From NCBI GenBank assembly GCA_002379855.1, contig DFUX01000068.1, positions 1 through 49,795 of the forward strand: a stretch of DNA of 49,795 bases. Reading direction: 5' to 3'. Numbering within the stretch: position 1 is the first letter of the stretch; each line of letters begins with the position of its first letter. The translations under genes were made by a program, and so were the position numbers. This document shows positions 15,729 through 23,686 of the stretch, in pieces. Origin of the DNA: Cloacimonetes bacterium UBA4175. GTDB lineage: Bacteria > Cloacimonadota > Cloacimonadia > Cloacimonadales > Cloacimonadaceae. The notes below the pieces were generated by a model, which saw only the letters and a list, made by a program, of their open reading frames with translations, did no database searches and was not told where the DNA came from.

Positions 15729-16931
15729 ATGACCGTACTAATCCTGGCAACGGTACTACTTATTCTGCACTGGATATTCGAGTACCGGAGGCACAAGCGC
15801 AATGTGGAGGCCATTCCAATCCGGGTCCACGTTAACGGCACACGGGGAAAATCCAGCGTCACAAGGCTGATCGCTGCAGGACTGCGGGCTGGCGGACGCA
15901 AGACCGTGGCCAAGATCACGGGCACTCTGCCCAGAGTTGTCCTGCCTGATGGACGGGAAGCGGCGATTGTGCGTTTGATGGGTGCCAACATTATCGAGCA
16001 GAAGTATATCTTCCGCCATGCCGTATCCTATAACCCTGACGCCATTGTGATCGAGTGCATGGCGGTTAATCCCGTCTTCCAATGGATCACCGAGCGCAAG
16101 TTTGTGCGCAGCACCATTGCGGTGATCACCAACTGCCGGGCTGACCATCTGGATCAAATGGGTTCAACCGAGCAAAGCGTAGCCATGTCGCTTTCCAACA
16201 CCATTCCCAGCGGAGGTGTGTGCTACACTGCTGAAAACCGGCATTTTGGCCTGCTGGAAAAGGTTGCCGGGCAAAGAAACTGCAGAATCCACAAGATCAG
16301 ACCCACAGACGTCACGCAGGAAGAACTGGCAAAATTCAAGTACATAGAGCACGCGGAGAATGTGCAGTTAGCCCTGGCTGTATGCGCGGAAGCGGGAGTC
16401 CCCCGTGAAATTGCGTTGCAGGGCATGCAAACAGCCAATCCCGACCCTGGCGCATTAAAGAAATATGTCATCCGGGATGGAGACAAGACCATCCACTTCT
16501 ACAATGTGTTTGCCGCCAACGATCCGAACTCCACCAAACTGGTGATCAATATGGTCACGGGACATCTTAAAGATGTGGAGAAAATCATAATCCTGAACAG
16601 CCGGGAAGATAGGTTGTTCCGTTCCCACCAACTGGTCGATGCGGTTAAAGACAGCGATTACTCATATCTTCTGCTCACCGGAGAGATTCCTGACAAGGTG
16701 GAGTCATACGCTCTGCAGGCAGGCATACCCAGAGAGCGTTTGTTCGCGCTGGGCGAGCCGCTGCCGGAAGTAATCTACAACAAGGTGCTGGAGCTTACGC
16801 GCAAGGAATCACACGTGCTTGGCATCGGCAACATTGCAGGCAGGATCAAGTATGGAGCGCAGATCGTAGCGCATTTTAAGCACAGAATCCATCCTAATAT
16901 TAAAAACGAAATGAGGAATAAAAGTGATTGA
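15729..16931 (+). CDS. pgsB: Poly-gamma-glutamate synthase PgsB/CapB
   Basis: Amide ligase that activates glutamate with ATP and links it through gamma-carboxyl groups at the inner membrane. The 400-residue protein has one N-terminal membrane segment (2-17), then a Mur-ligase-like ATP-binding motif VNGTRGKSSVTRL (about 34-46), VIECMAVNPVFQW (about 97-109), ITNCRADHLDQMG (about 125-137) and the C-terminal LGIGNIAG region. These match PgsB/CapB, whose length is about 390-400 residues. It overlaps pgsC by eight bases. It heads a seven-gene run on the plus strand. Confidence 0.95.
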   Translation: MTVLILATVLLILHWIFEYRRHKRNVEAIPIRVHVNGTRGKSSVTRLIAAGLRAGGRKTVAKITGTLPRVVLPDGREAAIVRLMGANIIEQKYIFRHAVSYNPDAIVIECMAVNPVFQWITERKFVRSTIAVITNCRADHLDQMGSTEQSVAMSLSNTIPSGGVCYTAENRHFGLLEKVAGQRNCRIHKIRPTDVTQEELAKFKYIEHAENVQLALAVCAEAGVPREIALQGMQTANPDPGALKKYVIRDGDKTIHFYNVFAANDPNSTKLVINMVTGHLKDVEKIIILNSREDRLFRSHQLVDAVKDSDYSYLLLTGEIPDKVESYALQAGIPRERLFALGEPLPEVIYNKVLELTRKESHVLGIGNIAGRIKYGAQIVAHFKHRIHPNIKNEMRNKSD

Positions 16932-17379
16932 AACTGTAATTCAGGCGGCAGTCGGGCTGGGAGTGATCGTCAGCCTGATCTTCAGCGAGTTGCTGGGAGC
17001 TTCAGCCGGAGGAATAGTCGTGCCGGGTTATGTGGCTTTATATCTGGACAAACCCATGCAGATCCTGGGAACTCTGATCGTCAGTCTGGCTACCTGGGGC
17101 ATCATCCGGATAATAAGTCAGTTTACCCTGATGTTTGGAAAGAGACGCATGGTTTTAAGTATCCTGGTCGGATTCATCCTCGGATGGACTACCCGCTTGC
17201 TGGTTTTTCACAATATTACCATCTACACCTATCAGATGCAGTCCATTGGCTACATCGTCCCCGGTTTGATAGCAAACTGGTTTGAACGCCAGGGTTTTTG
17301 GAAAACAGTTTCCACTATGGGCGTGGCCGCCATTCTGGTGCGCCTGGTGCTGATGGTGGTGTTTGGCGGGGAGGTTTGA
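16924..17379 (+). CDS. pgsC: Poly-gamma-glutamate synthesis membrane subunit PgsC/CapC
   Basis: A 151-residue membrane protein of four or five helices with the family motif ELLGASAGGIVVPGYVAL (about 20-37). It forms the inner-membrane synthase complex with PgsB. The start is a GTG at 16924, five bases after AGGAA and overlapping the pgsB end, which suggests coupled translation and a fixed subunit ratio. Confidence 0.94.
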   Translation: MIETVIQAAVGLGVIVSLIFSELLGASAGGIVVPGYVALYLDKPMQILGTLIVSLATWGIIRIISQFTLMFGKRRMVLSILVGFILGWTTRLLVFHNITIYTYQMQSIGYIVPGLIANWFERQGFWKTVSTMGVAAILVRLVLMVVFGGEV

Positions 17380-17380
17380 G

Positions 17381-18502
17381 ATGTATCGTCCCTCATTAAA
17401 ATCCGGCTGGTCGCTGATCCTGCTCTTCATTTTTGCCCTTATCCTCTTTGTTATTGCTCAGAGTAGCTATGTGACAATTGAAGCTGACTTCTATCAGCAA
17501 AAGGTGGAAGCAGCTCAAACCATGAAAGCCTGGATGGATACGCTCAAGGCAGAGCAGACCCGCCTCTCCATCCCCTTTGACCCTATCAACGATCCCTATC
17601 AGACTGGCCTGATCGGTGAAGCCCGCAGCACCATCACCACAGACCGCGGTCTGCTTTCGCACAAACAGGCGGCCATCAACCCCAACCTGGGTGTGATCTT
17701 TGTGGAGGAATTCAACAAGGCCGGACTCAATCCTGGCGACCATATAGCTGTGGGTATCACCGGATCAAATCCAGCAATCAATCTGGCTCTCTATTCCGCA
17801 ATCAAGGTCATGCAGCTCAAGCCTTCCATCGTGGTTTCCTTGTCTTCGGCTGCCTATGGAGCCAACCGCCCGGAATACACCTGGCTGGATATGGAAGCGG
17901 TGCTCAAGAACAAAGGTTTGATCGATTTTGGCTGCTCCTACGCTTCTTTGGGCGGCAAGGACGATCTGGGCATCGGCCTGGCTGATGACGGCATATCCGC
18001 CCTTTTGGCAGCCATGCGCCGCAATGGAGTGCCCCTGATCTCGGGCGCGACCCTGGAAGAGAACGTTAAGACCCGTGAAACTGTGTATGACCAGATGCTT
18101 CCCGAAGGCCAAAGATACAAGCTCTTTGTAAACATTGGCCGCGGATTGGCCAATGTGGGCAGCGAACCAAACGCCAACCAGATCACCGAAGGACTGACCC
18201 GCAAACTGGCCGAGAAAGAGTTCTTCCCGGAAGGCATCATGATGGTGATGGCGCGTAAAAATGTCCCCATCTTCAGCATCCAGCATATCCAGCGTTGGGT
18301 CAAGAAATACAAGCTTCAGACAAACTCCACCCTAATGCCAGTTCCCGGCGAGGGACCCAGCTTCAGCGTCAAAAAACACAATGTGCTGATCGCCTCTATT
18401 TGCCTGGTTTTGCTTATCGCCGCCATCATACTTGTGATTGTGCTTGATCGCAGCGACAGGCGTTTCATGGCCAACATAGTAGATCCAGATGAAGAATTAT
18501 AG
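17381..18502 (+). CDS. pgsW: Poly-gamma-glutamate system protein, PgsW type
   Basis: A 373-residue protein with membrane helices near both ends (about 9-28 and 330-350) and a large soluble domain between, consistent with a periplasmic domain held by two anchors. The GDHIAVGITGSNPAINLAL segment resembles a family repeatedly found beside pgsBC in bacteria that lack classical PgsA (the poly-gamma-glutamate system protein family, as I recall it). No PgsA/CapA-type metallophosphoesterase-fold protein is encoded here, so this protein may take its place. GAGG sits six bases before the ATG at 17381; it begins one base after the pgsC stop. Its biochemical role is not established. Confidence 0.85.
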   Translation: MYRPSLKSGWSLILLFIFALILFVIAQSSYVTIEADFYQQKVEAAQTMKAWMDTLKAEQTRLSIPFDPINDPYQTGLIGEARSTITTDRGLLSHKQAAINPNLGVIFVEEFNKAGLNPGDHIAVGITGSNPAINLALYSAIKVMQLKPSIVVSLSSAAYGANRPEYTWLDMEAVLKNKGLIDFGCSYASLGGKDDLGIGLADDGISALLAAMRRNGVPLISGATLEENVKTRETVYDQMLPEGQRYKLFVNIGRGLANVGSEPNANQITEGLTRKLAEKEFFPEGIMMVMARKNVPIFSIQHIQRWVKKYKLQTNSTLMPVPGEGPSFSVKKHNVLIASICLVLLIAAIILVIVLDRSDRRFMANIVDPDEEL

Positions 18503-18515
18503 TTCCGGAGAATAG

Positions 18516-19328
18516 ATGTTCAAACGCCTTATTACTATTATCGCTCTGTGCCTGGCTTTCCTCAGCGCCTGGGCAAAGATGAAACCCCTAACCTTCGATA
18601 ATCCCGGCAACCGTCGCTTACTGAAAACAGAAACGGATAGCTACTACTATTTCAGAGCCAAACCCGAAAAATCAATGACCCTCAATGTGGAGGGCATAAG
18701 CTCCATCGAACTGCGTTCTTTCGCCATCGCAAAGCTCAACAAACCGAAAGTGATCTCCATCATTGGAAAGCAAAGCACCACTTATGACCTGGTTCTGCAA
18801 GAACGTTTGGAAGGTTTTTACCTGTATCAGCCGGTCGCGATACCCATTCCCAAGGGCACCAAAAGCATCGAGATACTCTGTTATGACCGCAGCGTTTATT
18901 TCCGTCCTTTTTTCACAGTGCCCGTCAAGCCAGCCAAACCAGCCAAACTCCCCAATCTGCAGATGAAGGCCCATGGAGGCCTGTTGCGGGTTACCCACAA
19001 CAGTACAGGCAGCGACTACTATGTGTTCAATCCTTCCCAGAGCCTCAAATTCGACCTCAACAACGGCCGCGACGCGGTGGTCTATGTGCGCGCCCGGTTG
19101 CTTGACCGCAGCCTGCCTGTATTTGAGCTGTGGCGCAATGGACAAAAGTTGCAGGACCATGAGTTTTCTCTACGGCGCACCACCAAGTACAAAGCCACAG
19201 GCATCGATCACCTCTCCACCGGCCTGAAGTTGGTACTGCCCCCCAACGAAGGAACCGCATCCTATGAGTTGCGCGCTGTCAGCGATCATCTCTTCATTGC
19301 CAAGCCTTTGCTGCTCAAGAGGAAATAG
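18516..19328 (+). CDS. Exported protein with two tandem related domains, unknown function (pgs operon)
   Basis: I do not recognise this 270-residue protein. Residues 1-20 are a signal peptide ending in SAWA. Two segments look like copies of one beta-rich unit: about 40-135 (starting SYYYFRAKP, ending SVYFRPF) and about 160-268 (starting DYYVFNPSQ, ending LFIAKPLLL). A Pro/Lys linker with KPAKPAK lies between. This suggests a periplasmic protein of two sandwich domains. It starts 13 bases after pgsW and nine bases before the barrel gene, so its likely role is in polymer handling between the two membranes; that is inference from position. Confidence 0.75.
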   Translation: MFKRLITIIALCLAFLSAWAKMKPLTFDNPGNRRLLKTETDSYYYFRAKPEKSMTLNVEGISSIELRSFAIAKLNKPKVISIIGKQSTTYDLVLQERLEGFYLYQPVAIPIPKGTKSIEILCYDRSVYFRPFFTVPVKPAKPAKLPNLQMKAHGGLLRVTHNSTGSDYYVFNPSQSLKFDLNNGRDAVVYVRARLLDRSLPVFELWRNGQKLQDHEFSLRRTTKYKATGIDHLSTGLKLVLPPNEGTASYELRAVSDHLFIAKPLLLKRK

Positions 19329-19337
19329 GATAGCTTT

Positions 19338-20474
19338 ATGTCCGACAAGCAAAAGAATATATCCGACCAGAGTTTCTCCGAAAACAGAACAACGGGAGCA
19401 GGAGCAGACAAGACCGATAGCACTGGAACGGATAAGGGAACCAAAAGGCCAGCACCCATGCGCGGTCCCCGCAACCTGAAGCCAATCATTATGAGCCTAA
19501 TACTGTTTCTGGGCTTGGGATCATACCGGCTGCAAGCGCAGTTGGAAACCACTGTATCATTGACCGGCACCTATTCAGACAATGTGTTTCAACTCTCTGA
19601 GCATGACCTGCAGCGCTTCGATCAGGGACATCAGAATCTGTCTTTCGTGAATACCTCGGACGATCTTAGCCTGGCTTTGAAAGCGGATCTGGCCTGGCCT
19701 CTGCGTTACAAGTGGTGGAAGTTCACTCCATCAGTGACAGGCACCATTTCACAAAATATCTCCAACACATCCAAACAGCGGCGTGATGTCATTCTGCGGT
19801 TGCGAACCGACCGCTACTATTGGAACTTTACGGCGGCGTATGGCTATTATCCTTTGAACTATGTGCGGGATTATGTGGATAACGATGGAACGTCGCAACT
19901 GGAAAGCTTCGACTATGAAAAGAACCTCTGGCGGGGAGACCTTAACCTGAGGCCTCTGCGCAAGACCACCGTGCAGCTTCATGCCCGCCACGAGCAGTAT
20001 TTCTACAATCAATACTGGACAGAGTACGACGGCAATGCCACCACGCTCGGCCTGGGTGTGCGGCACAGCTTCCCGCTCTTCACCCTGGGCGCCATGTATC
20101 ACTGGCGGAGCTTTGAAAACAGCGGCGCCAAAGACCTGGACAGCTCATACGAAAGCAACATCTATACCGGAAGCATCCGCCTGCGCAGCATGCCTCTGTC
20201 TGATGATAACAAAAAAGGCCCCACTTGGTACCCATCTCTGGCATTGTCCTATGAGGAGCGTCTCTTTCAGTCCGGTGACGCCTGGTATGGCAATCGTGAA
20301 TACAAAATCTACAATACACAGGCCGGCCTCAACTTCCTACTGAATCCCAAAATGAATATATCTCTTGACTACTCTCACACATTCAGGAATGTAGAGTCAC
20401 CGTTGCAAACAGTGCTGCGTTCCAAAGAATACAGTGAGAACAAAGTGTCTGCCACGGTGAAATATAGCCTATAG
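19338..20474 (+). CDS. Outer-membrane beta-barrel protein (pgs operon)
   Basis: A 378-residue protein whose region after about residue 68 consists of alternating polar/hydrophobic strands rich in Tyr, Trp and Arg (for example YKWWKFTPSVTGTISQN, YYWNFTAAYGYYP, YNTQAGLNFLL). It ends in a strand VSATVKYSL, which fits an outer-membrane barrel of roughly 12-16 strands. A signal peptide is visible at 48-67 (IIMSLILFLGLGSYRLQAQ), preceded by 40 polar, Thr/Asp/Lys-rich residues. The ATG at 19338 has AGGA seven bases upstream; an internal ATG at 19458 would begin directly before the signal peptide and has AAAAGG upstream. Either could be right. Position suggests the export pore for the polymer made by PgsBC, by inference. 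Confidence 0.75.
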   Translation: MSDKQKNISDQSFSENRTTGAGADKTDSTGTDKGTKRPAPMRGPRNLKPIIMSLILFLGLGSYRLQAQLETTVSLTGTYSDNVFQLSEHDLQRFDQGHQNLSFVNTSDDLSLALKADLAWPLRYKWWKFTPSVTGTISQNISNTSKQRRDVILRLRTDRYYWNFTAAYGYYPLNYVRDYVDNDGTSQLESFDYEKNLWRGDLNLRPLRKTTVQLHARHEQYFYNQYWTEYDGNATTLGLGVRHSFPLFTLGAMYHWRSFENSGAKDLDSSYESNIYTGSIRLRSMPLSDDNKKGPTWYPSLALSYEERLFQSGDAWYGNREYKIYNTQAGLNFLLNPKMNISLDYSHTFRNVESPLQTVLRSKEYSENKVSATVKYSL

Positions 20475-20482
20475 GCGGAAAA

Positions 20483-20803
20483 ATGGTCTTCAATCAAGAA
20501 AAAGAGATCAAAAAGATTAAAGAGTTCGTGAATCTGGTGGAAAACCCCAAGATCGAACTGCGCCATTACAAAGACCCCGTACTGGTATGGGCTTTGCAGG
20601 ATGGAACGGTTTACTACACCATCTGGGAAAACGAAACTCTGTCAAGATTCGGCCTCAAAAATGTCGATGGCTGGGACTACGAGGAAGACTTACTTTTTTG
20701 CCCGGATTGGATGAATCCCGAAGAAGATGAGGATGATGATCTGGACGATGACGATGATGATTTGGATCTGATCTGCAATCTCAAAATAGATATCAGCAAT
20801 TAG
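20483..20803 (+). CDS. Small acidic cytoplasmic protein, unknown function
   Basis: A 106-residue protein with a Lys/Glu-rich N-terminus, a central segment with aromatic residues (VWALQDGTVYYTIWE, about 34-48) and a C-terminal Asp tract from about residue 83. There is no signal peptide or membrane segment and no family I recognise. The gene is eight bases after the barrel gene and 16 before gpsA. The start follows GGCGGAAAA. Confidence 0.65.
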   Translation: MVFNQEKEIKKIKEFVNLVENPKIELRHYKDPVLVWALQDGTVYYTIWENETLSRFGLKNVDGWDYEEDLLFCPDWMNPEEDEDDDLDDDDDDLDLICNLKIDISN

Positions 20804-20819
20804 GATTGGAACCCAGGGC

Positions 20820-21839
20820 ATGCGCGTCTCGGTGATCGGAGGTGGCGGTTGGGGGCTGGCTCTGGCCAGGCTTCTGCACCGCAATGGACATTCCCTCCAG
20901 GTCTGGGAGCATAATGCCACCTATCTGGCAAATCTGATCTCAAACCATGCGAACCCTGCCCTGCTTCCGGGGATAACGCTTCCCGAAGATATCGTCTTTA
21001 CAGGCGATTTTGCCGGCGTGGAGCGGTTTTCACCCCAAATTGTCATCCTGGCCACTCCTTCTCAATATCTCCGCCCCACCCTTCGCAGCATACCCCTGGA
21101 AGCCCAAAAGGGCATCTGGATGAGTCCCAAGTTGCTGGCCGTGGTTAATGTTGCCAAAGGCATTGAAGAGGGATCGCTGCTGACTCTGGACGCAGTTCTT
21201 GAGGAGCTGCTGCCAGAATCTGTGCTACACAAGATCTGCGCTCTCTCAGGGCCGAGTCATGCAGAAGAAGTGGCTCGCGAAGTGCCTACGGCGGTTGTAG
21301 TGGCAGGCAGAGACGAAGATCTGCTGATTACCCTGCAAGGAATTTTTAGCAACGACTATTTTCGCGTTTACCGCTCCAACGACCTGTTGGGAGTTGAGAT
21401 CGGAGGCGCCGTGAAAAACATCATTGCCATTGCCGCGGGGATCATCGACGGACTGGGGTTTGGCGACAACACGATCGGAGCGCTGCTTACCCGGGGAATA
21501 GTGGAGATCCAGCGCTTTGGCGTTGCTCTGGGAGCTAAGGCAGAAACCTTTTGGGGGCTGTCCGGTTTGGGAGACCTCGTCACTACCGCCACCTCGCCGC
21601 ACAGCCGCAACCGCTATGTGGGAAAACGGATCGGAGAGGGGAAAAAGCTGAGGCAAATAGTCCAGGAGATGGAGATGGTGGCCGAAGGCGTAGCCACCAC
21701 AAATTCCGTGTATCAACTTGCTCTCCAGCGGGGTATCGAAATGCCCATCGTGAGAGAGGTTTGGGAAATCCTCTACCAGGAAAAAGACCCCAGGCAAGCT
21801 ATCATAAGCCTAATGACCCGCGAACTGAAAGCGGAATAG
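20820..21839 (+). CDS. gpsA: NAD(P)H-dependent glycerol-3-phosphate dehydrogenase
   Basis: Reduces dihydroxyacetone phosphate to sn-glycerol 3-phosphate, the backbone of phospholipids. The 339 residues carry the N-terminal nucleotide-binding GGGGWGLALA, then ALSGPSHAEEVA (about 140-151), the catalytic Lys in GGAVKNIIAIAAGI (about 196-209), and GLSGLGDLVTTATSPHSRNR (about 243-262), the family signature. It is the last gene of the pgs run, 16 bases after the acidic protein gene; the operon link may only be transcriptional convenience. Confidence 0.96.
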   Translation: MRVSVIGGGGWGLALARLLHRNGHSLQVWEHNATYLANLISNHANPALLPGITLPEDIVFTGDFAGVERFSPQIVILATPSQYLRPTLRSIPLEAQKGIWMSPKLLAVVNVAKGIEEGSLLTLDAVLEELLPESVLHKICALSGPSHAEEVAREVPTAVVVAGRDEDLLITLQGIFSNDYFRVYRSNDLLGVEIGGAVKNIIAIAAGIIDGLGFGDNTIGALLTRGIVEIQRFGVALGAKAETFWGLSGLGDLVTTATSPHSRNRYVGKRIGEGKKLRQIVQEMEMVAEGVATTNSVYQLALQRGIEMPIVREVWEILYQEKDPRQAIISLMTRELKAE

Positions 21840-21976
21840 AGCCTGGTATCTGCTTATACAACTGCATTCTACCACCCAATGAGTTCCTGGCAAACGAGGT
21901 AAAAAGATAGTTAGCAAGCTGCTCCCCCACCTCCCTCCCATTTGCGTATCATTCGCAACCACAATAGCTTAACCAA

Positions 21977-22023
21977 TCATCCTTAGGTCATCCTTTTAAA
22001 AGTTACGGATGACCTAAGGATGA
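21977..22023. repeat. Perfect 17-bp hairpin, core of the dispersed repeat (short copy 4)
   Basis: TCATCCTTAGGTCATCC and its exact complement GGATGACCTAAGGATGA enclose a 13-base loop. Both arm modules of the long repeats (ATCCTTA/TAAGGAT and GGTCAT/ATGACC) are combined here into one uninterrupted stem. It lies 140 bases after gpsA and 110 bases before the kinase-IspH gene. It could halt or protect the gpsA transcript but has no U-tract. The remaining 21840-22135 sequence shows no gene. Confidence 0.9.
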
Positions 22024-22135
22024 CCCCACCCTGACACCAGGATGCAAATGAGTCTGACCCGTGCCGGAAGAGGGAGCAAAAAAAGCATTGACGCATATTT
22101 ACAAACACAAATTTTGGCACTTCAAGGGAAAAAGT

Positions 22136-23686
22136 ATGCCAGAGAGATTGATCATAGCCATAGACGGTCCCGCCGCTTCCGGGAAAAGCACGACAGCGCG
22201 ATTGCTTGCCAGGCAATTGGGCTACGCTTATCTGGACACGGGAGCCATGTATCGTGCCTGCGCTCTGCAAGCGCAACGAAAAGGTGTGGACCTTGGCGAT
22301 GAACGGGCTGTTCAATCTCTGCTTCAGGACTTGGATATCCGCATCGAAATCTCAGGAGAGACCAACAGTATTTTCCTTGGCTCTGAAGACGTCACAGCCG
22401 CCATCCGCGCTCCGGAAATCTCAGCCCTGGCTTCCAGCATCTCAGCGCTGCCTCCCGTGAGGCATAAAATGGTGGAGTTGCAACGCAAGCTGGCAGCCTC
22501 CGGAGGAGTGATCCTGGACGGAAGGGATATCGGCACCTATGTGTTCCCGAATGCCGATCTCAAGTTCTTCTTGATCGCCAGCGCCGAAGTCAGGGCCAAC
22601 AGACGTTGGCTGGAATTGAAATCGAAAGGCATTGAGGCTGATCCTGAACAAGTGCTGCGGGAACTGATCCAGAGAGACAAGAACGATTCAGCCCGCGCCC
22701 TGGCGCCTCTCTCCAAAGCAAGCGACGCCATCGAGGTGGACACCAGCCAGATGAGCGTCGCGGCCCAGGTGGCTACCCTCCATCGCCAGGTTCTCAAACG
22801 TCTGGATATCCCCGCGGTGCTGCTGGCGAAGCATTCCGGTTTTTGCTTCGGAGTGCGCCGGGCTATCCAACTGGCTTTGGACGCCAGCCAGTCGGGCGAC
22901 AAGGTTTGCACCCTGGGAGAGCTGATCCACAATCCCCAGATTGTTGGCAAATTGGCAGAACAAGGTATCCGACTTTGCGGCGAGGATGTAAGCAATTCAA
23001 AGGTCATCATCCGCTCGCACGGCGCAAGCAAGGAGGTTTTGGCACAACTCCTGTCCCGGGGCAACGAGATCATCGACGCCACCTGCCCTTATGTGAAGCG
23101 GGCTCAGGAAATGGTGAGCTCCATGGCTGGTTGCCAGGTGATGATCCTTGGCGATCCAGGCCATCCCGAGGTTGTGGGCATGATTTCCTACGGCGACGAA
23201 AAAACACGGGTGGTGCAGGCTGATACTGATTTTGGCACGGAGGTTTGGGATACACTGTGCATTGTGTGCCAAACCACACAAAAAATCTCTGATCTGCAGA
23301 CCCTGGTCACGCGGCTGCTCCCCAAAGTGAAGGAGCTGAGAGTTTTCAACACCATTTGCCGGGCTACCTCTGAGAGACAGCAGTCTGCCCAGGCCCTGGC
23401 CGAAAGTTCAGATCTGATGGTGGTAATCGGCGGCAAAAACAGTGCCAACACCCGCATGCTGCAACAGCTTTGCCAGACTATCACTCACTCTGTCCATATC
23501 GAAAACGAAACGGAACTGACTCCCGATTTGCTGACCGATTACGCCCGAATAGGTTTGGTGGCCGGGGCTTCCACTCCGGCAGACACAATTTTAGCAGTTT
23601 ACAATAAAATAATGAAAATAATTGGGAATACGGAAGCGGCAACGCGTTTCGAAGAAATTCCCTTGTTTAAGGAGGAATCATGTTAA
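22136..23686 (+). CDS. Cytidylate kinase-IspH fusion protein
   Basis: A 516-residue two-enzyme protein. Residues 1 to about 222 are CMP/dCMP kinase: P-loop GPAASGKST (11-19), YLDTGAMYRA and LDGRDIGTYVFP (about 127-138). Residues about 228-516 are 4-hydroxy-3-methylbut-2-enyl diphosphate reductase (IspH/LytB), the last enzyme of the MEP isoprenoid pathway. Its three [4Fe-4S] cysteines are C237 (FCFGVRRA), C317 (ATCPYVKRA) and C408 (TICRATSERQ), with RSHGAS and a final AGASTPADTI. I see no frameshift or stop between the parts. The start is the ATG at 22136, eight bases after AAGGG; an earlier in-frame start adds 25 residues before the conserved kinase N-terminus and is rejected. It overlaps rpsA by seven bases; separate cmk-ispH-rpsA genes are a known order in Clostridia. 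Confidence 0.94.
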   Translation: MPERLIIAIDGPAASGKSTTARLLARQLGYAYLDTGAMYRACALQAQRKGVDLGDERAVQSLLQDLDIRIEISGETNSIFLGSEDVTAAIRAPEISALASSISALPPVRHKMVELQRKLAASGGVILDGRDIGTYVFPNADLKFFLIASAEVRANRRWLELKSKGIEADPEQVLRELIQRDKNDSARALAPLSKASDAIEVDTSQMSVAAQVATLHRQVLKRLDIPAVLLAKHSGFCFGVRRAIQLALDASQSGDKVCTLGELIHNPQIVGKLAEQGIRLCGEDVSNSKVIIRSHGASKEVLAQLLSRGNEIIDATCPYVKRAQEMVSSMAGCQVMILGDPGHPEVVGMISYGDEKTRVVQADTDFGTEVWDTLCIVCQTTQKISDLQTLVTRLLPKVKELRVFNTICRATSERQQSAQALAESSDLMVVIGGKNSANTRMLQQLCQTITHSVHIENETELTPDLLTDYARIGLVAGASTPADTILAVYNKIMKIIGNTEAATRFEEIPLFKEESC

